Assembly (NCBI GenBank): GCA_947247005.1
Contig: OX365953.1
Span: 687,001-751,000, forward strand
From: Spisula solida
Lineage: Eukaryota > Mollusca > Bivalvia > Venerida > Mactridae
Direction: 5' to 3'
Length of the DNA stretch: 64,000 bases
Positions within the stretch are counted from its first letter, which is position 1; every line of letters starts with the position of its first letter. The translations under genes were made by a program, and so were the position numbers. Below, piece by piece: positions 57,925 to 64,000 of the stretch. Below the pieces are notes generated by a model. It was not told where the DNA came from. It worked only from the letters and a program-made list of their open reading frames with translations, and searched no databases.

Positions 57925-58075
57925 TAATGTTCTTGTTAAAAGATAACATTAAGTCAGACAGGGAAGGCTTAACCATCCGAGCACAGAAAATAATGTTCTT
58001 GTTAAAAGATAACATTAAGTCAGACAGGGAAGGCCGGCTTAACCATCCGAGCACAGAAAATAATGTTCTTGTTAA
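57925..58075. repeat. 67-70 bp tandem duplication
   Basis: AATGTTCTTGTTAAAAGATA...CATCCGAGCACAGAAAAT starts at 57925, 57992 and 58062 (the third is partial). The second copy has an extra GGC. The first two are otherwise nearly identical, so it is young. Confidence 0.85.
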
Positions 58076-58332
58076 ATTTAATGTCAGCCTATAGTTCAAA
58101 TAAATTTGACATTGGTTTTTTTATCCATAATGTTAATTTTATCCATTTAAAGGGCAATAACTCTGCCAATATGATTTTCCCTGACTGTGGGAATCCTGTA
58201 TTACCCTATTAATATGAACCTGAAAGAAATTCTTCAGGAGTGCAACTTTACAAGTACAAAGTTTAAAAGTTCTGTGAAGTTTGATGTCACCCTGGTGTCC
58301 CAATTTTATCCATATAAAGGGCAATAACTCTG

Positions 58333-58790
58333 TCAATACACATATAGACATGAATGTTGAGTTAGACATATGATACAGGTTGATCAGTAAGGTTGTAATA
58401 CAGATCAAGGTTAGTCACATGGTACACAAGATGCCCTCTTTCCTGTGTACATTAACTAATCAAAATGCTAATTAGACTTAATTTAAGTCAATACACATAT
58501 AGACATCAATGTTGAGTTAGACATATGATACAGGTTGATCAGTAAGGTTGTAATTCAGATCAAGGTTAGTCACATGTTAAACAAGATAACCTCTTTCCTG
58601 TGTACATTAACTGATGAAAATGCTAATTAGACATAATTAAAGTCACATATTAAATTAGATAACCTCTTTATAATGTACATTACCTGTACAAAAATACTGA
58701 TAATTTCATATTCACATAAACACAATTTAAGTCACATGTTACACAAGATAACCTCTTTTCAATGTACAATGACTGAATTTTGATCATTTC
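58333..58790. repeat. 155-bp tandem duplication plus decayed copies
   Basis: TCAATACACATATAGACAT starts at 58333 and 58488. The two copies share GTTGATCAGTAAGGTTGTAA and GATCAAGGTTAGTCACATG. Two shorter, diverged copies (AGATAACCTCTTT...GTACAT) continue to about 58790. Confidence 0.75.
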
Positions 58791-59931
58791 ATATTTACCT
58801 GCACAATTAGAGTCACATGGTCAATAAGATAATTATCATCATGTGATACGTACAGACTGTTGCGAGTTTTATATTCACATCTACATATTGCAGTGGGCAG
58901 ACGGACGCATTGGATACAAATTGATTCAAACAAGAAATTACATGTGCCATGATTTGATCAGTTATACAAGTAACAGACTAGTTTTGGATACCATTGCTTA
59001 ATATATTGACGTCAACAACACGTTATCTAAACAGGTTAGTCAATTTATTCAATATTTGGTTGAATTTGATTTATGATACTTCAAACCTCTGACTTTATTG
59101 AGGGGTGTCCAAACAGGTACTTGCATATATTATGTATATAAATATATTATCATGCCAATCATGTTTTGTGCATTACTATTTAATGGTATAACTCTAGCGT
59201 GATGAATTACAATACAAAACAAACACAAAATCCGCTTTATAATTTATCGTTTCAGAATATCTAGGAGCATGAAAACTTTATATGTTGTGCCAAATGTTTG
59301 AATGCTTTCATTTGTAAGTGTTATAGTCTGTGCAGAATAATGTGGCAGTCACGTGACACAATGTTTTCTGCTTTGGACAATGTCAATTGATTGAATTAGG
59401 TAAACCATGGTTAAGGTTTGTGATTATAAATCATTTTAACCATCCACCAATTAAAACATACTTCATAGCCTAGTGGTTTAGTTAGTGCGTAGATACTTCC
59501 TAACGATATCGATATTTTTGCCGCGAGTTCGAAACCTTGTCAAGATGTATGTATTTTTTTATTTCTTTTTCTCATCTTTATAAATTTAAAAGCTAAAATT
59601 TGTACAGAAAAATGGCTTAAATAATCAATTCTATCAAATAGCGATACAAACCTGTAATTAAAGCTATTAAGGCTATTATTATAGAGTGTATAGCCTAAAT
59701 ATACATGTACACAATCAACGTGGTGTGTACATGTATTATAACAAGACAAATTGTTGATGCAATGCATCAAAGTAGCCGCAATTTTGTGGTTTACATGGCA
59801 TGAATACTGTTATATCAAGCAACGCTGTTATAAATTATTCTAAACAACTGAATTCTCTAACGTTGCATTCAGATAGAATCAAATTGAGCGGGAAATATTT
59901 CAATATACACAGGTATTTGACATTATATACT
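58791..59931. other. No gene recognised
   Basis: AT-rich DNA, no supported exon or element. Confidence 0.4.
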
Positions 59932-61404
59932 GGGGTTTTCTATGATTTGACCCTAGATGCCCCAATATCTAACTTGACCTAGATTTTGTTGACATCATCA
60001 TTGTGACCAAGTTTCGTAAATATTATGCTAAAATTGTGACCTCTAGTGATTACACAAGCTTTTTCTATGATTTGACATTGTGACATAGTTTTTTACCCCA
60101 GATGACACAATATCAAACTTGACCTAGATTTTGTTGAGATGATCATTGTGACCAAGTTTCATAAAGGTTAGACCAAAATTGTGACCTCTAGTGACTATAC
60201 AAGATTTTTCTATGATTTGACCTTTTGATCAGTTTTTGACCCCAGGTGACCCAATATTGAACTTGACTTAGATTTTGTTGACATGATCATAGTGACCAAG
60301 TTTCATAAAGATTAGACCAAAATTATGACCTCTATTGACTGCACAAGGTTTTTCTATGATTTGACCTTTTGACCTAGTTTTTGACCCCAGATGACCCAAT
60401 ATCGAACTTCACCTAGATTTTGTTGACGTGATCATTGTGACCAAGATTCATAAAAATTAGGTAAAAATTGTGACCTCAAGTGACTACACAAGGTTTTTCT
60501 ATGATTTGACCTTATGACCTAGTTTTTGACCCCGGATGACCCAATATTGAACTTGACCTAGATTTTGTTAGGATGATCATTGTGACCAAGTTTCATCAAT
60601 CAAGTCAAAATTGTGACCTCTAGTGACTACACAAGGTTTTTCTATGATTTGATCTAGTGACCTAGTTTTTGACCCCAGAGGACCCAATATCGAACTTGGC
60701 CTAGATTTTGTTGAGGCGATCATTGTGACCAAGTTTCATAAAGATTAATTATAAAATTGTGACCTTGAGTGTCCACACAAGCCATTTGTTGACGGACGGA
60801 TGGACGGACGAAGAGTGATCACAAAAGCTCATTATAGCATAAAAACGGTGATTTTGCCCATACGTTAACGGGATGAAAACCATGCGTAAACATAAAGATT
60901 CACGCGCTGTTAACGTTCAGTTTTACGTATGCTTATTTCAGGGCCGCGCCGGCGACTATAAACGTTGTACAGCGTCAAATGAACAGTAATTCTCATTTTA
61001 TTTCTAACTACTAATTAGTTTTCTATAATATTTCCATAATACTTAAATTATAAATGTAAACAAACCCGCAGTATCCGTGTTTTTTTTGTATTTGCCGATC
61101 CCGGAAGTTGACGTGCATAACAATAACTGGTACGACGTTACGTTTGTTTTCGTGACGTTGCCACAAAATCTCCCGCCAAAATATCATTATTTTGACAAAC
61201 AAACGCATTAATTGATGTTTTGTATGCTATAATAACGTTTACGCATGTTTTTTCTTGTTATAACATATGCAGAGTCCCTCGGGAGCGTTGGTGCCCTCGC
61301 CCTGGCGGGCTTGGGCACCAACCGTCCCTCGGGACTCTGCAGATGTTATAGCCCGAAAAAGCATGCGTTAACCCTACACTCTGTCACTTTGTGACAGGTG
61401 AGCT
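59932..61404 (-). mobile_element. HINE/pearl-like element M, interrupted by foldback
   Basis: About six core repeats from 59932 lead to GACGGACGGATGGACGGACG and AAAAGCTCA at 60831. The terminal CTCTGTCACTTTGTGACAGG hairpin follows only at 61379. The GGGCCC terminus is absent, so it is truncated at the left. Confidence 0.7.
60832..61376. mobile_element. Insertion ending in a large imperfect hairpin
   Basis: 545 bp inserted exactly between the microsatellite and terminal hairpin of HINE M, with at most a 2-bp (CA) duplication. Its right end (61235-61372) folds on itself over about 65 nt: TATAACATATGCAGAGTCCC / GGGACTCTGCAGATGTTATA and GTTGGTGCCC / GGGCACCAAC. No frame was found. Confidence 0.65.
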
Positions 61405-61670
61405 TAAAATGTAAGTACATGTAGCATGCAACCCTCGCATATATACAATTACAAGCACATTATTATCACTGAAACATTATTATGTGAGCATTCTAAATAG
61501 CTTACTGGCATTGGAAACTAGTCATCATTCCTTTGACCAATTGGATGTGCAGTGTTGCAAATTGTCACCAGATTATTAACATAATTCAAAATAAATTTAA
61601 AGTACTTGATAGTTCCACATATTTATTGGATTAAAGTAAAAGTAGAATACAATGAATCGGTAAAACCGAA

Positions 61671-62530
61671 TTATGCTTCCCAAAGCAAGTGCTTGTCCCA
61701 AAATTGGAAATAACATATTACAGATACAGGTAAAAAAAGAAAATTATGTAGAATTATGGATCTTTGACACCGCACTTCCTCTACCATTATGTGAAATTTC
61801 AATCAAATGCCATCAATACTGTTCAAGTTAGGGACCTGCCAAGCATTAATTTGTATGAAAAAGGGAGATAATTAAAAAACAATAACGGTACAGTTATGTT
61901 TTTGTGGCACTGCACTTCTCCTCAATGAGATTAATTCACCTATAAAGTTTCAAATCAATACCTCCCATAATGAAGGAGTTATGACCTGGACAAGAAGTAA
62001 GTATAAAAGTACAAAAGGCCATAACTCCAAAAATTTACAATAAAGAGTTATGTTTCTTGTGCACCGCACTCCCTCTCAATGAGATATATTCACATATCAA
62101 GTTTCAAATTGACATCTCTAATACTGTATGAGTTATGGCCCAGACAAGAATTAAGTATAAAAAATTACAAAGGGAAATAACTCATGAAAAAATATATCAT
62201 CAATGTAGGGTTATGGTTCTTGTGCACTGCACTTCCCCTTAATGAGGTCTATTCACCTATGAAGTTTCAAATTGATATCTCTAACACTGTATAAGTTATG
62301 GCCCGGACAAAAATTAAGCATGAAAAAATAGAAAGGGGAGTCACTAAAAAAATATGCAATCAAGAGTTATGGTTCTTGTGCACTGCACTTCCCCTCAATG
62401 AGGTCTATTCACCTAAGAAGTTTCAAATTGATATATCTAAATTAGTCTAATACTCTTCAAGTTATGGCCCGGACAAAAGTGTGATGGACGGACAGACAGA
62501 CGGACAAATGCTCACCCTTCGGGAGCATAA
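61671..62530 (+). mobile_element. Element of the G family, opposite orientation
   Basis: Ends TTATGCTTCCC and GGGAGCATAA are inverted. Four to five repeats of about 145 bp (GAGTTATGGTTCTTGTGCAC, CAATGAGRTCTATTCACCTA, AGTTATGGCCCGGACAA) are followed by GATGGACGGACAGACAGACG. A TGCTCACCCTTCGGGAGCA hairpin closes the element. Confidence 0.7.
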
Positions 62531-62904
62531 AAAATACACAATTAGGCCCTCCTGCATTTTGAATGAGGATTTGGGATTCGATGACGGTGCAGTTACATTG
62601 TACCTAGGGTTTTTTCTACTTCACTCTGGGAGCTGAAAATATTGGCTGTTATTTTGAGGTATTTCAGCTCTACAGAGGTTAAATTTATAGCTATGCTCAT
62701 TCAGGTTATTGTAAAAAGGTAAGCAACAAATTAGGTCCTTGGGCAATCACTTATTAAATATGTTAAAAGCTAAACACGCATTTCTAAATTATTTAGCTCT
62801 CAATAAAGCAATTAAAAAAGGTACAAAGGTCTATTTTCATTTTAATATTTTTTTCGAACTGACAAATATTCATACTGACAAATATTCATTCAGACTGACA
62901 ACAT

Positions 62905-63275
62905 TTTGACCGTCTTGTGGATAAGTAAAATTATTGGCTTGACTGTCGTGCGGATAAGGAAAATAATCGGCACAACCGACGTGCGGATAAGAAAATTAAT
63001 CAATATTATCATCGTACAAATAAGAAAAATAATTTACAAGACTGTCGTGCGGATAAGGAAAACAATTCAATTATTGGCACAACTGTCTTGCGCATCAGGA
63101 AAATAATTGGCACGACCATCATGAGCAAAAGGAAAATAATTGGTATGACTGCCGTGCGGATAATGAAAATAATTGGCACGACCATCATGCGCATAATGAA
63201 AATAATTGTTACGACTGTCGTTCGGATAACCGAAGTAATCGGGACGACTGTCAGATGCATAAGGAAAATAATAAT
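62905..63275. repeat. 33-bp minisatellite, about 11 copies
   Basis: The unit is CACGACCATCATGCGCATAA plus TGAAAATAATTGG, with mixed divergence. Being 33 bp, it leaves long open frames on both strands that are not genes. Confidence 0.85.
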
Positions 63276-63904
63276 TATACTGCTTTCTCATGGAGTTGAT
63301 CCCCTAAGAGATAAAAACCTAACATGCACACTTCAAATTGTTTGGTCTGCAACTAAATTTCATTTTCTGATTGAGAAATTACTGAACTACAGTAAAATGA
63401 ACCATTTCTGGAATAAAAAAGCTTTTATCTTAAAATATTTACTGTGAAGCAAGTACCAGTCAAGAGGCTCCGTCATTCAGAAACTTTCTCATCGACCTGA
63501 TCCCTCCGATTGGTCAGTCTATAATTAACCCAAAGACTGAATTATTTTATGAAACACAGTGGTAACATAAAGTTTGTTCATCACAGATACTATTTACAGA
63601 ATTTAATTAATGTGGACAAGTATGTTGACAAAAATATGGACAAAAACAAAAACCCATGGTTACGAGCTTAGGTATTACTGCTCACCAAAATGGATTTTTC
63701 AGGGTTGGTTTTAAATCAGTCCACAAAAATTGTTTACATGCGCTTTTATGCACATTTTTTGCTGTAATGACAGGAAAAAGTCCACTTTCAAACTTGCATA
63801 TGTTTTGGAAAGGAACCATCACTGCCCGTGTTTATATTCTGCAAAAATAAGTAGGGCTCGGGTCGATGAGAAGGATCGACTCGATGAGAATCAAGTATAA
63901 CACA

Positions 63905-63990
63905 GAAAATAATTGGCATGACTGTCATGTGGGTAAGGAAAAAAATTGGCCCGACCGTCATGCAGATAAGGAAAATAATCAACAACATCC
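63905..63990. repeat. Second block of the 33-bp minisatellite
   Basis: AATAATTGGCATGACTGTCA units restart near the window end, 630 bp after the first block. The array probably continues beyond the window. Confidence 0.8.
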
Positions 63991-64000
63991 TATACTGTCA

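Overview
The window looks like nuclear DNA of a bivalve mollusc. It is AT-rich, has intron-split animal genes, and is dominated by the tandem-repeat-plus-hairpin transposons and CR1/Jockey-type LINE fragments typical of bivalve genomes. This taxonomic call is inference from family knowledge; no search was run. No rRNA, tRNA gene or CRISPR array was recognised.

Three host genes can be read. (1) NLE1/Notchless on the minus strand: start codon at 3556, first four exons inside the window, the rest beyond the left edge. (2) MRPL18 (mitochondrial ribosomal protein uL18m) on the plus strand: start at 3786, six phase-consistent exons, stop at 17567. NLE1 and MRPL18 are head to head with 229 bp between start codons, so they probably share a promoter, and both serve large-ribosomal-subunit biology. 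(3) The last exons of a HECT E3 ligase on the minus strand (57258 down to 53956), best matched to HECTD4. A single-exon 321-residue reading frame at 30370-31335 is unrecognised.

Most of the rest is nested mobile DNA. A pearl/HINE-like (Helitron-like, non-autonomous) family carries 145-bp core repeats, a (CCGT/ACGG)n microsatellite and two terminal hairpins, and occurs about ten times. A 6.0-kb Ty3/Gypsy element (6365-12364, TSD GTAAC) sits inside one copy and is itself split by another. The interval 18046-22205 is a three-level nest. Two near-identical copies (19626-21267 and 22449-24108) form a large inverted repeat. A second, 11.66-kb LTR element (40685-52342, TSD TGAC) shows only Gag-protease sequence. 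It contains a 6.1-kb terminal-inverted-repeat element that carries about 55 copies of a 71-bp hairpin-forming satellite.

The most unusual pattern is at splice sites. MRPL18 exons 4 and 5 are each directly preceded by a minisatellite whose unit is the exon's own 3' splice site plus its first 15-17 coding bases, giving about 9 and 13 decoy acceptors. The last exon of the HECTD4-like gene is also abutted by a minisatellite ending in its acceptor tract. Next to it lies a predicted 45-nt in-frame cassette exon whose donor region duplicates that of the preceding exon.
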